Source: Gymnogyps californianus
Taxonomy: Eukaryota; Chordata; Aves; Accipitriformes; Cathartidae
Direction: 5' to 3'
Length of the DNA stretch: 64,000 bases
NCBI RefSeq assembly: GCF_018139145.2
Contig: NC_059471.1
Coordinates: 217,701,494 to 217,765,493 of the forward strand
The translations under genes and the position numbers were made by a program. This document shows positions 11,801 through 25,800 of the stretch, piece by piece. The number at the start of each line of letters is the position of its first letter. Within the stretch, counting starts at the first letter, position 1. Under the pieces are notes generated by a model, which worked only from the letters and a program-made list of their open reading frames with translations, did not search any database and was not told the DNA's origin.

Positions 11801-13299
11801 ACCAGAGAGGCATGGGCCAGGATGCAACACCATGCTCATATGGCTCATTCTTCCTCCCACTCATTTAGCTTCAGCAACGACTGCTAGGTGCTTGGTATTT
11901 TGCTTCAAGGTATTGTTTTAAAACCCAAGTTTGGATGTTTGTTTTTTATTTAGCCCCATGTTTCGATCGGAGACCAACCTTCCTGCTCTAGCTGCGAGAG
12001 GACAGCTCATTGCACTAGCATCTTTGATACATTTCTATGTTCCTCCTCTCTACAAGGAGGGAAGGGTCACAGCTTAGCCAAGATCTGAAACACCTTTGGC
12101 TTAATCTCCCTTATTTCTCGGTCTTTTATCTTTGCCTCTATGGCAGAGGAAGGCAATCCATCCTCTCAAAGGGACCACTCAGTTACTTGTGGCTCCTTTC
12201 AGCAAACCACTGCAGGGCAGGTGTGTCTGCACCTCCCACTTTGTTGGATATACAATCCAAGAGAATACACAAGCCCAGTCTTCATCCCAGAGAGACGACC
12301 TAGAGGACACCACTCTCCCTTGTCAAATGACCAACAAGATCCCTGAAGGTGATTCCAAAGCTTTTGGGGGTTTTGAGTTTTTGGGGTTTGTTTTGGAGGG
12401 TTTTTTTTTTTGGAGTTCTTTTTAAGTTGCAGTACTTTGAGACAAAACCACTGAGGCTGGGATTCCTGATTCACAGGAGTCTCTGTTGCTGGAGGGGACA
12501 GCCCAACCTATCAAGTGACATATTAGACAAGGGCTCAGCTATGGTCATGGAATTATCTCCTCTGAAGCCCCAGCATTTCCAAGGAAAGAGGAAGACCCCA
12601 GTGAGCCAACCTGACACCCAGACTCTTCCCTGGCACAGCAAAGACCCATAGTCTTCAAGTAGTGGTGACAAACGTCTCCTTCATCGATGACACTTCACAA
12701 CTGCCATGCACCTCTGTCTTTGCAGCCCTTTCCTGCCATACCAGAAGTCTTCCATCTGCAATCATCTGCAGCGAGGATAGTAACATAAGGAAAAACTTGC
12801 AATTATTTTTAACATTGGAAATGATTGATCTGAAACCCCAGGTCTTCTGTTTCATCCTCATTTTGATGTAGCTGAAAACTCCCATGAAAAGGGTGCTTGG
12901 GAAAGAAGGCAAAGCAGCAGTCTGGTATCCTGACGGTGGATTAGCTTCACGCCTTCAGCCCTTGTGTCTTACATAAGGTTACCTGTCCCTCCCTCTCCCC
13001 TTCATGGGGTACTGAGGGTGAATTTAGAGCTTGATAACAGGACCTGGACATCAGCTGAGGCAGAATAAAGCTGTGTCTGTTCAAGCTCAGTTCTTACCTA
13101 GACCTCACACGCTAGTGCTGCGTCCCCAGGGTAAGTCACTCTAAACCCAAGCCAACGTGGTGTGTAGGAGAGGCGACAAACATGCGAGGAGTGTATGTGT
13201 CTACCTGTGAAAAGGAAGCTTTTTTACCAGACTCCACAGATGAAAGCTTAGCGAATAACCCTTCTAAGCTTCCTTGATCGGCTGGCTTTGCTGTGGAGT

Positions 13300-14040
13300 G
13301 AAGGGCACGCCTGATAAGATTAGCAGTCTATCATGGTCAATCATGTATATAGGAAACATAGTTAAAAATAGAGAAAGTACAGCAACCCCTAATGTCTGCT
13401 CCAGTCGGGATTCGCTTTTCTTACGATCTGTTTTCTGTTAATAAAAAAGACGAAGCACACAGGTGTTATCAGTGCCAAGCTTCTCCGAAAGTACAGACAG
13501 GAAACACCTGAGAATAAATTAGAGTCTGCTCCTCTTACAAGAAATCAGATATTAAACTGACGATTGGACAGACGGGCAATATAGCACCTTAAGGTTTCTG
13601 TACAATCACCTAATAGGGATCCCTATTATATTTTGCCATAAATACTTCACTGACTTGCCTGCTATGCTATTAACATCCATAGGGGCTCTTCCAGAGGAAG
13701 AATTGCCTATCGAGGCTGATTCTTATCCTACCTTTAGAAACAGCCTTTAGGGTCCTGTATTTTCTATACGGTTTTATTAAAGGCTACTGTGAGAATAAAG
13801 GCAGGGTACCATCTAAAATGGACAAAATGTTATATAACTTGAATGACAAAAGTCCATTTTAGCATAAAGTCATTTGGATTGAATTATGTATTTTTTTTAA
13901 GCACTGAAATATCGCATATTCTAATGAAGCAGATAATTATTTGGCAGAGTTTCTGCAGGAACAATACTCTGGGCATCCTTGCAAATCATAAATAGCGTGC
14001 AAAGGGAATACAGTTGCATATCAAAAGACAGGTGTGTCCA
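13300..14040. other. AT-rich, possibly conserved noncoding stretch in the last intron
   Basis: This part differs from the neighbouring CT/AG-rich intron DNA. It is AT-rich, non-repetitive and contains homeodomain-like words such as CTAATGAAGCAG and GATAATTATTTGG, and an 18-bp perfect palindrome at 13611-13628. No coding potential is visible. Conservation cannot be tested here. Confidence 0.25.
13611..13628. repeat. 18-bp perfect palindrome
   Basis: TAATAGGGATCCCTATTA is identical to its reverse complement. About 0.2 such sites are expected by chance in 64 kb. Confidence 0.9.
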
Positions 14041-14085
14041 CAGTCAAGAAGCTGGTGGACTTCAGCCGGCAGAAGCGTCAGCGGT

Positions 14086-14099
14086 CACACACACACACA
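14086..14099. repeat. Short (CA)7 microsatellite
   Basis: Seven CA dinucleotides in the last intron of NRF1. Confidence 0.85.
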
Positions 14100-14629
14100 A
14101 GCTCTTGTATCTACCCTCCTGTGCTGTGTGACACACGGGACAGCCTACGTCTTTACTTAAGTTTCTGCTACAACATTCAGCCTATAGTTTCTTAAAGCTG
14201 ATGTGTGCTGAAAGTGTATTTGTGGGGTTTCCTCTCCTTTGCATTGCTGCTTTAACTCTGCAACATGTCCATGACCTTTAAAAAGCCAAATTTTACAAGT
14301 CCAAAAATCACAACATCCCCACAACCCCATCCATCACCACAGTACTGCTGCTTGAGCGTTATTAAAATACAGGCTCTGAGCCCAGCTCTGTCCTGCTCCT
14401 CACTAATTCTTTACTTAAGCAACAATTACGAGAGAGCTCGGCTTGCGTAAGGCTAACAGGATTGGGCTGTAAGATATTAGCACACCCCAGAGGCATGCGC
14501 ATCTCTGCCCCGCAGCCCAAATGGTGTCCAGGCACAGAGCAGCGGCTGAGACAGCCATTACAAGATGCCTGGACGTAAATATATATCTGACATCTGGTAT
14601 CTTCCCCTTGAAAGTGTGAAAGGAGGAGG

Positions 14630-14647
14630 AAAAAAAAAAAAAAAAAA
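14630..14647. repeat. Poly(A) run, 18 bp
   Basis: Uninterrupted A run after an AGGAGG purine stretch. No retrotransposed body or target-site duplication was recognised next to it. Confidence 0.85.
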
Positions 14648-17326
14648 CAAACAGACAGACACATATAGCCCCTTTAACCCCAAGAAACACCACATAGTCA
14701 GGAACCTAAAGGAACAAGTGGCAATACCGACAACAGCCAAATCCCATTATTCCAAACTACCACCACAAAAATCCACTCACCTGATGAACTCTCTGCTAGG
14801 CTCCACTTGCAACCTGAATAGTCTGCTGCTAGGAAGCCTGACAATAAAATGCAAGTGTAAAAGGCTGAACAAAGGCCAAACACTATAGTTGGGGAGGGGG
14901 GGCATTAAGTGGGGTAATTAATGTATTCATAGGAAATACATCCTTTTGCTTACTAGGTGAATTAAAAAAATTCAATGTCCACATATGAGTAACACCCCAA
15001 TATTAGGCACAGTAACTTAAATATCTCTACCTCTAAAGAGAACATTATGTGCATAAGTGGGAGGTAGAGGAAGTGGGAGGCAAGTATAAGATACTTCCAG
15101 ATATTTGTACTGTATTTTACAAATATTTAGATGAAAGGCTTAATTGGACCAGAGAGGCCTGATGGGAAATGGCTGCACAGAAGTGAGAGTAGTAAAATCC
15201 ATCTTGGAGAAGCTAAGGCCACCTCCAATAAAGCTCTCCACTACTCCCCGAGCAGAGGGATGAGAAATGAATGAGAAGCAGAAATGGCTGCCAAAGTGGC
15301 ATTGCTATGTATCCCAAGAGCACGAGGCTAGAAAGTTCATGAAATCCAGGCACTCCGCCTCATTGGTCTCTGAAAGGAGCTCAATGTGTTTTTAAGGCTA
15401 CGACAGACTCAGATCTCAATGAGTTTCACAAGTTCGTACGCTGCGCGATAGATCACATGTGAACACGGACATTAGCATATACTACAGAGCATTTAGCACA
15501 TGGAGATATAAAGCAGCTATTGTTCTGGCAGTAAGGTAATATGTAACCAGATAGCCTCTGGCTTCATCTAAAAAACATTTTCCCAGCATTTCGCTAACTT
15601 GTTCAGCGGGAGCCTCTCTGCTACAACAGAGTGCACATTCATGGCCAACGAACGGGTCCGAAGTGATGGGTTCTCTCCCCCAGTGCCCCACTCCTGGCCC
15701 CTGCACCTCTTCGCTGGGGGAAACCGTGCTCTTAAGCCAAGAGAGGTGACATGAACTCACAGCCAAGCAAGGTGCACAACTTTTGGAGGAGGACGATGGC
15801 TTGGAAAGGCATTCAAAGCTTTACCTTGCAGATACGGAAAGCTGCAAGTCTGGTGTCTCTGCTGGAGCCTTACCTTCCGCTAGTTCCCACACTAGCTACA
15901 AGGAGGTAAGCACTCTTCTTTTTCCCTCGGGGAAAAAAGGGCTAGACACAGGACCTTCAGGGTCCTTTTTTTCTCTTCTTCAAAGCATACCCTTCAAATC
16001 TAGCTATAAAAGCATCCCTGCTACAAACCAGCACACACCCTTGTTGCCGCAGTGCAAAGCTGTTGCTTTGGTGTCTGCACCCTGTCTTCTTTATAGGACA
16101 AGGGACCCATTTGGCACAGATCCCCCCCCTTTCCCCCGCGTAGGACCTGGCCCATCCTCAGCAAGGTAAGCAATAAATCACGGCAAATACACGACTGAGA
16201 CGTGGAACGCATCGTGTAAAGAGCAAGTTTTTACAGTCCACATTCCTCCTTTTTTTCGTACACCACCGTGTTCCACTGCCCAGGCTGCGCGGCAGGTGGG
16301 ATGGGTTCCTACCTCTCTCTCCCGAGAGTACTTATTCTTGGTATGCTACTGCCTCTGGCAGATTCCTCCCTTTTAAACTCTGCACATCTGTTGATAAAAA
16401 AAAAAAAAGAAAGCTTGGACTCTGGCCTGGTGACTGAAGGCACAGAACATTTGTGCATCCGGGCAGAGCCGAGCCACGCAGGCTGGGTGGGAGGAAGCCT
16501 CTTTGCACGCCAAGAGAAGGCAACAATGGGTGCAGGGAGAGAAATGACCGTTCGCTTTGCAGTAAGCGGGGGTCTTCCAGGCGTTTGGTCCCTGTGGGTC
16601 TCACCCCGGGTGCGCAGGGGCCCACAAAGGGGAGACTCGTGGCCCACGGACCCGTGTGGACAAAAACCACAAGAAGAATCAAGCAGCCACTTGTGTAACA
16701 GCCTGTCCTGTCGCTTCCCGGGGCAGGACAGAACAGGTCAGAAACCGCTTCCTGAGAGCGAAAGGAGCTGCGGTGGCTGGAGAATCCCTTCTGCTTTGCA
16801 TCTATTGTGGATGATTCAGACCGGAGTCCTGCTCGCTGGCTGTGGAAACCACTGCTCTGGCTCAGACTGCAGGTCCATCCGGACCAGAAGCGAGAAAGCA
16901 CATCTCTGACAGCAGCAAACAAGCAGAAAAGGCTAAAACCCGGCCAAGTCCAAGTCTTGTTAATTTGCCGCGGGACTTCAAACCTCTTAACACTTAACTC
17001 CTATTTGGAAGTGCGACTCGGACACTTTTTTGCAAAGAAAACGTACCAGGAACCTCTGAGAAGATTTGGCCGAGAACATCGTAACGCGACTGCGGGTTAG
17101 AGCAACAGGAAACAACCATGGGCCAAATTCACTGATGGTGTACAATTGAACACAAACACCCCCAGCTGCTGATCCCTGTGACTTCAAAGGAGTTGAACAT
17201 ACTATATTTATGCCAGCAATAAAACTCAGCTTCCATTAGCTATATGTTCACCATTTAAATGCAGTGGTCCTGTCGTGCACACACCAATTAAGAGTCTCCT
17301 AATGCTTGGGAGTACAAAGCTTTGGC

Positions 17327-17346
17327 TTTTTTTTTTTTTTTTTTTT
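17327..17346. repeat. Poly(T) run, 20 bp
   Basis: Uninterrupted T run in the last intron. About 90 bp further on, a GTTCAAATC word (about 17422-17430) resembles a pol III B box, but no SINE or tRNA could be built around it. Confidence 0.85.
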
Positions 17347-20300
17347 GATGGGAAGGGGTGGAAGGGAAGAGATCAGCCGGCTCAGGGGAATAGCAGAGAG
17401 CCTTTCACTGCGAGGTCTCGCGTTCAAATCTGTCACAGGCCAGCGGCAACAGATGGCCACTTCTGAAGGCTGTTCTGTAGCTTACATGAAATGAGGGATT
17501 GTCTCAGGCCACTGGTGGACAACTTATTGAAGCCACAAACACACTGCTGGTGGTTTGTGGCAGAGACAGTAGAGAAACCAAGGGATTACAGGGGTACGAA
17601 GCAACTGCTGCCTACCTGATCAAAGGCACCTCCTTCCTGGAGGGAACTGAGGCAAATTGCTGGCAGCTTATGGCTACCGCTGCCCGTGCGGTGCAGGAAC
17701 CTCTGGCTGCACGAGCCTGGATCTCGGTCTGAGACTGCCTGCTTTAGCTGTCATCGGCTCCTTCGACTCGTCAGCACCAGTCCCCATTCACTGAATTTCC
17801 CTTCGGACATGCTTGAGGTTTTGAAGATTAAAATTATGGGGGAAAACAGAGATAAGGAAGTTCAGGGATCTGTGGCAACAAGGAGGCAAAGCCATAGGGA
17901 GGGAAAGTTTGCTACGATCTGTAAGCTGGGTATGAGAATAATAAATAATACCGTGATTAATTTTAAACCAATTCCAAGCTAGTGCTCCCTCAGTCTTTCC
18001 CTTCTCAGAGTCTGTGTCTTCTCCAGGGCACACTTTAGCTTTCTGTGGGCAGATGGCAAAAAATCCACCAGTGACTGAGTGTCCCTGGAGCAGAAGGGGG
18101 TCCACGCGAGCCATCAGAAAGCGTTACTCAGAGAGGAATTTGTACACATCAGGGAATAAATTAAGCCAAAGGATATGGGGGGTGGGAGGAACAAGTCAAA
18201 TTCAGGCTTAGAAATGCCACCTCTGGTTTTGGAAAAGATTCAGAGGAAACCACTTCAAGAGAAATTGCTTTTTTTTCTCCTCGGAATCTGTTTCGCATCT
18301 TCACGTCGACTCACAGAAGCACGTGTGTGCTCCTGACCTGGCGAGCATGCTTTGCAGCGGTGGCTGGTGTGGCTTCAAACATACCAACCTGCTGATGGAT
18401 TCATGCAGCCAAAGAGACAGCAGCCTCCCACAACAAGCAGAAGCCACCGTCCTGCTCTCGTGCGCTGGCCTGCCAGGGTCTGCAGCGCAGGGAAAATAGG
18501 GCGATTCCCCTGCAATCTTCCTGCACAGCTGTTTACTAGCTGCGGATTACCGCTGTCACATGAGCTGCTTTACGGCAAAGTCAAGCTGTCTTCATGAGCT
18601 GAGAAGGTCACTGGGAGACAGGGGCCTCCAGGGACAAACACACCGCCCTCTACTGCGACTGTGATTTACTTCCCAGAGGGACACCAGGCAGCAAGAAAAG
18701 CATTCCCGACTGGTCAGAGGGCGATGAAAAATGGTTTTACCTTCAAGCCCTCTGCCCAGCTATCGTTAGGACTCACCCAGTGAAAGGGGAGAGGAGGGAT
18801 ATCCCCGGAGGTTAGTCTCACACTTTCCATTTACCAGGCTGCAATCAAGGTGCTAGAAGGCTGGAACAGTCCTTACAGTGACGAATTTACCTTCTCTTCC
18901 TTGCGTGCCCACAGGCAAGGGCATCCCACCAACCTTTCGGACAAGGCCATCCAAGTGTCACCAGCCAAGGGATGCCAAGGTGGAGTTGCATCTCCCCAGG
19001 CTCTCGTGCAACCTGCTGATGCCTCAAAGCATAAATGAATGAATCCTACAGCAAGAAACGTCGTCCTCTTCAAATCCAAAATCTAACCGCTGAACGTCAG
19101 GGCCAATGAAGAGAAAAGTGTTTCACTTGGAAAAACAAAAGTCTGAAAGTCCAGCGCGGCCACTCGGGAAAATGAATTAAAACCTGCCATCTTCATCATT
19201 CTGCCATAGGCAGGTCTGGTGGACAGTGAAAACATTTCTGCAAGCGAGATCGCTCACAGGCTCAGTGGTTGCAGGACAGGGCTCTTTACTATGCCCCAGA
19301 GGCACAAGACAGATGGGGTTGTGCTTTTAGGCTTTAAAATCAGTCCCTGTTACGGAGATCCAATGAAGAGGATAAATACAGCCACACAATGATCCTCTAG
19401 ACATGCTCAGAAAAAAAGCAACAGAGGAACTCGAGAGGTCAGACCCTGCTAAGAAAGGAGCTGAGGCCGTTTTCAAAGAGGGGCAGAGCACTTTTTAAGG
19501 CAAAGAAAACAAACGGCCCCTTGAGCAGTTTGGAGATGCGTACTCCGCATCGTGCGCCTGGGAAGTGGGAACGCACAGTCCGAAGAGGAGCACGGTGTGG
19601 AGGAGGCTGCACTGAGAACGGAAAGCCCAAGTAGCTCCGCAGGGAGGAAACTTTGGTCTAATACAGAAGACTATGAGCTTTGTAAATGGAGAGAGATGCA
19701 AACCGTGCCTCGATGCACTGAAGAGCTCTACTTGGGGAAGCCCTAGCTTGTAGCTTAGCTTACAGGGTATTTCTCCTTCTAGTGGGGTGCCCGGCAGGGC
19801 GGAGAGTTCACAAAACCCATCTCATTTCATAAGATGCCTCACACAGTAACAACAGCTTGCTGGGATTTCAGCCAGCTTCCCATTTGGATCAGATTGCACC
19901 CTACGCCCACTGACAGCCATTAAGAGCCTGGAGCTCACAAACTGCCCTCGGGTCAGACGAGCCTCCCATCCATTCAAAGCCCAGCAACATTTTCCACAGC
20001 TCACCAGTGTACAGCAGGAGAGGGTGGCCTGATCCAGCCCAGCTCATAGCCACAAGGGTACCTGCTAGGGAAGGCAAGAACTGTGCCCTGCTGTCATGAA
20101 ACAGCAGATTGCAGCCCAGTTCTGCTGTGACGTGGGGGTGCAGGGGGATTAGAAAGCCCCTCTCCATCTGCCCTGATGCAGTGTAATCACAGGCTGCTCT
20201 TTCAATTCCCCAAGCCCTTGAATGGTGTAAGGTGCAAAAGTGGCACGGCACAGGTAGAAAAACAGCAACGACATCCCCAGTTTTGTCTGTGGTCGCAGCA

Positions 20301-21039
20301 CTCACCCATCACTACATCGATGGGGACAAGGGGACGCTATTTCTCTAAGCAGGAGGCCAGCCACCTCACAAGCTAAAATCTGCACTGAAAGACACTGCAG
20401 CTGCTCCACAGCAGGGACCATTGCCCATCCTTTCCCCCAGGCAGCGAGGGGTCAGTTGGGATCAGCTGCAGAAGAAACGATGCCCTACAACTCAAGACGC
20501 AAGTCTTGCTCCGCTCTGGGAAGCGGCTCACCATGCCAGCGTGCAAGGAGGGTGAGCTGGGACCTCTCATTTGGGATTGCCTGGAGGAGCAGGAGAATGA
20601 GCAGTGATTGTGCCAGCAGGATGAAGTTGTCCTTCATTGTCTCCCGTCTGCTGTTAAGCTGGAAGGTCTTCCAGCGATGGGCTACAATACCCAACATCTC
20701 ACAGGGCTCAAAAAGCTGAGGGGGGGCTGCCATATGCTCAGCATTTGTTTGAATAAGTTATCACAAGCAGAATCCATCACACATGAACTTCATCCGGGAA
20801 GCAGTGAGAAAGGAGCAGCAAAGCAGGGGCTGGTTTGGATCTTGGCTTAATCTACCATCCACCCAGTTCAACACTTATGGGTTTGAATGCTCAGATCCAC
20901 AGTCAAGCTTTTGCCATCATGTCAGAAGATGCGTCCAGCAGAAACAGCAAAAAGCTGCCTTCCCCAGCCTGATGTTGCCTGTGGTCCTTTCATGAGTACC
21001 ACCACCCTATTCGCAAAGGTGGCAGGAGCCCCATGAAGA

Positions 21040-21076
21040 AGCTCTGCTGCTACAGCTCTGCCGCTACAGCTCTGCC
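21040..21076. repeat. Short tandem repeat, 14-bp unit, 2.6 copies
   Basis: The unit AGCTCTGCTGCTAC is followed by AGCTCTGCCGCTAC and a partial AGCTCTGCC. A very small minisatellite seed in the last intron. Confidence 0.85.
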
Positions 21077-22807
21077 AACCAAGCCTCTGATCTGGGTTAG
21101 GTTAGACATGGAGGACGAGGCCTGGAAAAACGATTCACCGGCATCTGCGACGGGTGAGGAGAGCGATGCAGAACTAGGCAGCTTCACAGAGCTGGTTTTC
21201 TGACTCCACCTGTGCCCTTTTCTTTAGGCCAAGAGCTAGAAATGAAACAGCACCACTCTGAAGATGTGCAGCTTGTCAGGAGAGCACCTTCCTACCCCAA
21301 CCTGGGGCCAAAGCACCGATCCCCAGAGGGTGGCACTAACAAGATCTGCTTGCAGAAAGACTACACAAATACCAACATCCCTTCCCATCCCGATTTTTGG
21401 ACTGGAAACAGCGGCAAGCAAGGAAATATTTGTCTCTCCAGTTCTGTGCTTCCAGACATATTTAGGGAAACATGCTAAGTATACTAACTGCCATTCCTTT
21501 CCTGCCCGTATTCAACCTCATCTCTTTTAGACAAAAGTTTGCCAAAGGATTAGGATACCCATCTCTTGCAGGCACCCCAAAACCACTGCTGTAACCAAAC
21601 TTGTTTAGGTCCAAAGTCCTTCTCAAATATCTGAGTCTTACAGTCAGGGTGCATATACATTAGGGAGATAAAAAAACCCACAATATACCATCAACAAAAA
21701 ACCCCACCCCTCTCAAACAAAATCCTATATACTTCTCAATCGTGCATTAGTTAAAATGAAGACTGTACTCCATAAAGATGACCAGGTCCCTTCCTTCTCC
21801 TGCTCAATGTTCACCTTGGCTGAGCAAGCGTGGAGTTGTGCAGAGCTGCCCGTCCCCATCACCTTACGCAGACATCAGGCAGAACGCACCTTCTCCACGA
21901 ACAAAGGTGATCTCCAACCACCCAGCGAGCCAAGAGCCATATGCCCTGTCACCCCCAGATACCCAGATTCAGGGATGTTAGCATGAGGGGACCAGCAAAG
22001 CTCAGGACCTGAGTAACGTGGCTCTCAAAGCCAAGTTGTTGGGGACTTCGTCACCATAAATTGAAACAAACACCTGGAATTTAACGTGAACATTGGCAAT
22101 GGTAAAGTCAAATGAAAAGTCTCATTAAGAGATGGAGAAAAGCAAGATCCAGCGAATACAAATATATGCCACATATATTACTTCACCTGCCAAAAGGCTT
22201 GGCCTCTTTTCAGTAAGCATCCTGCACTGAGCAGCTCCTTCTGAAGCCATGTGGATTACTGAGGGACTGTGAGATGAAGACACAGAAGCCTGGACAAATA
22301 TCATACAAACACACCAAATCAACAGGCTTCAAATTCAACCTAGAAACACAGTGAATTGCTAGTCAAGCAGCACATTCGAGTGTTCCCAGCCAGATCGATT
22401 TATTACTCTTTTGTGATGAAGGGTCACCATGGGAAGGAAGCTCAGTCTTGGGAAACATGGGAAAGCAACAACCCTATGCAATGAGAAAATAGGGTCACTG
22501 CTGGAGGAGGAGAGAAGCAGGAAAGCCATGCCACGAAGGCCCTTGTTGAAACACATCTCTGTAAGGAAGGCTATGGAAGACACCAACCCTGTCTGCTTCC
22601 TTAAACTCACGTGGTCATCCCCAACCCAAGCCCACGCTGCAGTTAGGCCAGGGCATGGTGGGAACAGCACCTCCTGCACCCAACACGCTCATGTTTCCAT
22701 CCTTCCATGCATGAAGCAACCCCGTCCCTTTGCCTTCTCAGCCCTGAAGTTCTCAGACCAAACATTCCTTAAAAGCCATCTGCCTCAGTGAAGCTGAGCC
22801 TTTATGG

Positions 22808-22838
22808 AAAAAAAAAAAAAAAAAAAGAAAAGAAAAAA
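22808..22838. repeat. A-rich homopolymer tract
   Basis: Nineteen As and then AAAA/AAAAAA blocks separated by single Gs. Simple low-complexity sequence. Confidence 0.85.
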
Positions 22839-25800
22839 GTTTTCTTCCTGACTGCTGCCCCCGAGACAGCTGCGTTTTGGCACTAGAGTGGATGCATGTG
22901 TAAAACAGTCGGGATGCCTCAAATATGAAGCTTCCCAACACAACAATTCAGCAGACAGATCGATGAACACAGTGTCAGTAGATCTGAATTTTCCAAGAGA
23001 AATTCAAGAACAGCAGAAAGAACTTAAGCTTTCTGTTAAGATCACAAAGATGGGAACTACTTTAGGTAGTAAGACCAGAACTTTAAAGTATTGCAGCAGA
23101 CATCAGGCAGCTTCTCTTTCTAAACTTATGGATAAAGAAGAAATCCTGCCCAGCCTGGAGTCGATCCCAGTCCTGCTTCCTCTTCTAGACCAGAACAAAA
23201 GGGAACATATTGCAACTATGCTGAGAGAGGAGGGCTGCTGTCTATTTCTTTAAATGTAATGTTAATGCCTTGTAATCAGCTTTAATTTTTAAACAGACCC
23301 AGCCCTCCTGTCCATTTCCCCTAATTCAGGACACGTGGAAGGTAAATGGCCTATGCTTAAACCGGGACAGCATCAGCTATGACAGCTGGAGAGCCTGTAA
23401 GTCTCAACTGCCTGATAACAGGAATGGATGTCAAAACTCACCAGGGGAGGGGAAATGGGGAGGGCAAGGGAGGTGCTGGAGATGCCGTAAGGTCATCGAG
23501 AAGCTGGGAGATAAGGCCAGACGGGGCACAGCTCGTTTACTGGATGGAAACTCACTGAAACCAACAGGACTCGAAGAAATGCTAGAAGCGATGAAACAGC
23601 AAAGGACTTGGCAGTGACTCCTTACCCCTAATGAAGCTGGCTTCCCTTTTGGGGTATTGCTAACACCATCACAAACACGCTGAGGAGAAAAGGCAAGTGT
23701 CTTTTAGGGGATGGCAACAGATCTAGCCAGGAACTGAGCAACTCCTGGTGTCTCCCGAGGATGCTGTCGTCTCTCTTTGCGATCCCAAAGGCATGTTTCA
23801 GACCTAAAAAGCAGCCTGTAGACTTCACATGAGACTTGGACGCAGAACGGGGGCACAAAACCACCCAGGAGGCTCTCCTTGTGCTCCTCCGACACTGCTG
23901 CCTTTGCAAAGAGAAGAGAGACCTGCGGTACATTACGAGTGCTCATCATATAAAAACATCTTCCCCTCAAGGAAATAAAATGACATAGCCAGTGAGCCTC
24001 CCTACCCCAGAAGCCAAACTGTACCCAGAAATAACCATTCTGCATCTCCATCAAGGGACTTACCAAGGTCACTCAACAAGCCAAGGGAAGCCCTAAAGCC
24101 AGCAGCACTCAAGTGCCGTGGCATCCACCTCCAGCCTCCCACTCTACTCAAACAACCCAGACAAACTGTCTGTGCCAGGTTGTGCGAAGCTGGCTCCATG
24201 TAACACAACTGCACGTTGGTGTAGGTAGCGCCTGGTTAGTTGGACCGAAGGGAAAACCTGGCCATCAGTGCAGTACAAGAGGGACTTGTCTGAGCCACTA
24301 TTTTTAGCCCCGGTTGGTGGGCAGATAAATCCTAATCGTCAGCAGCAGCCGCCTCGTCATCAGTCCCAAGATGTCAAACCAAAGCCACGCAGCGCCCATG
24401 ACAGCCCAGCGTCAGAAGGACAGCCTGAGCCGACTGCACCGCCAGCGCTGCCCAAGATTAGTGCCCAACAGTATCGTAGGACAGCAGCAAAAAGCATGAG
24501 ATCCATCATGATGCGTTTAAAGCAGCAAGGCAAGGCAAGTCGTGCCAAAACGAGCAGAAATCATCTGTGCTGGTAAGGTTCAGTGCAAGCGGAGCAGCGG
24601 TCTTGGAAATACTTTGGCCCTCATCGTACTGGTAAAGACCTAGCAGCATCATGCTGACTGCTGGCATCAACCCTGTGGCTGGTGTCCCACGATGCTAACA
24701 CTGCATATTCCTCACCATCCAAACTGGGGCTCCCCGGACAGCCAGATGCTGACATGGAAAGGGTGCAGAGGCAGAGATGGCTGAGCTGCAGTCAAGCACC
24801 CCTGCTCTACAAGGCACACGTAGGGAACTGCATGTACTTGACACAGAATAAGCTCATTTTAACTGAGGCTTATGCCAACCTGTTTTACTCAGAGTGCATC
24901 ACGGCCCTGTTGCTGACAATAATTCATTCGTGCACAGTAATTCGTCCTCTAGGAAACACCTCTCCCTGTTCCTGGACCTGCTCAGTGCATGCACCCAGGA
25001 ACTCACACTCATCCACTTCAGCTCTCCTTGCTGGCTGCCACCGGCCTCTCTTCTCCTCTGTCACCTGAAACACATCTGCAAAAATTATTTTCCTCACTTC
25101 TCCTTCAGACTGAGATTAAATCATACCTGTTTCAGGGCAACGCTTCATTAAAAAAATCGGTTCCCACTGGGAAGACCCTACAAAAAGCTCGACTCTTTCC
25201 TTCCTGTCCACTTGGATGCAAGCAAGCTGATCTGCACTTTGCCAAGTTGCTAGCAACTCATTTGGGTCCATCTTCCCTAAAAAGGAGATCCAACAGGAAA
25301 AAAAAAATACTTCTTTTAAAGACTGACATTTGCAGCAGATCAGCCTCCAAGCCTCCCCCCATCTTTTTTTTTTTTTTTCTCATGCAAAAAAGCCACCAGT
25401 TACCAGCGGATCAGTGTGCCGCACCTCCCTGTCCCGAGGCATCCAAAAGCAAGAACAGGCAGTTCCCTTCGCTGGGTTTGCCCGACGTATCTCCCTCTGC
25501 TTTCACGCTCTCTAGGAGACGCACACAGCCCAGAGAACAGGATCTCGACTCCTGCCTTCCCCTCCTGGATGTGCTTTCAACTGTAAACAGCCTATACAGA
25601 GCCCGACGGGACTGGCAACTGTGCTCCAGGCCTGGAGGTCTCTCTGCTGCCGAGAGGAGGGTTCCCCATCTCCCATCTGCGCAGCTGAGGGTGGAGACAG
25701 GTTTCCACCTGACACCTTATTGATTTCGTGCCGGAAGCTCGGCAGCCTCACCCAGAGCTGAAGCCTTTTCAGCATCTAAACCGCTTCTGATACAGAAGTC

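Noticed and set aside
16268..16909. 213-codon plus-strand open frame with an overlapping 196-codon minus-strand frame
   Set aside because: Both strands are open over the same bases, which points to low stop density rather than coding; there is a lysine run from a poly(A) tract and no known motif.
17391..17440. tRNA-like B box GTTCAAATC
   Set aside because: No matching acceptor stem, anticodon arm or A box at the right distance; not a tRNA gene.
24268..24576. 102-codon basic, glutamine-rich open frame
   Set aside because: Looked at as a possible retrocopy fragment because of its composition, but it matched no family I know and shows no poly(A) tail or flanking duplication.
24989..25723. 244-codon plus-strand open frame, the longest in the window
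   Set aside because: Ser/Pro/Leu-rich with no recognisable domain, includes a phenylalanine run from a poly(T) tract, overlaps other frames, and lies inside an NRF1 intron. Chance is the simplest reading.
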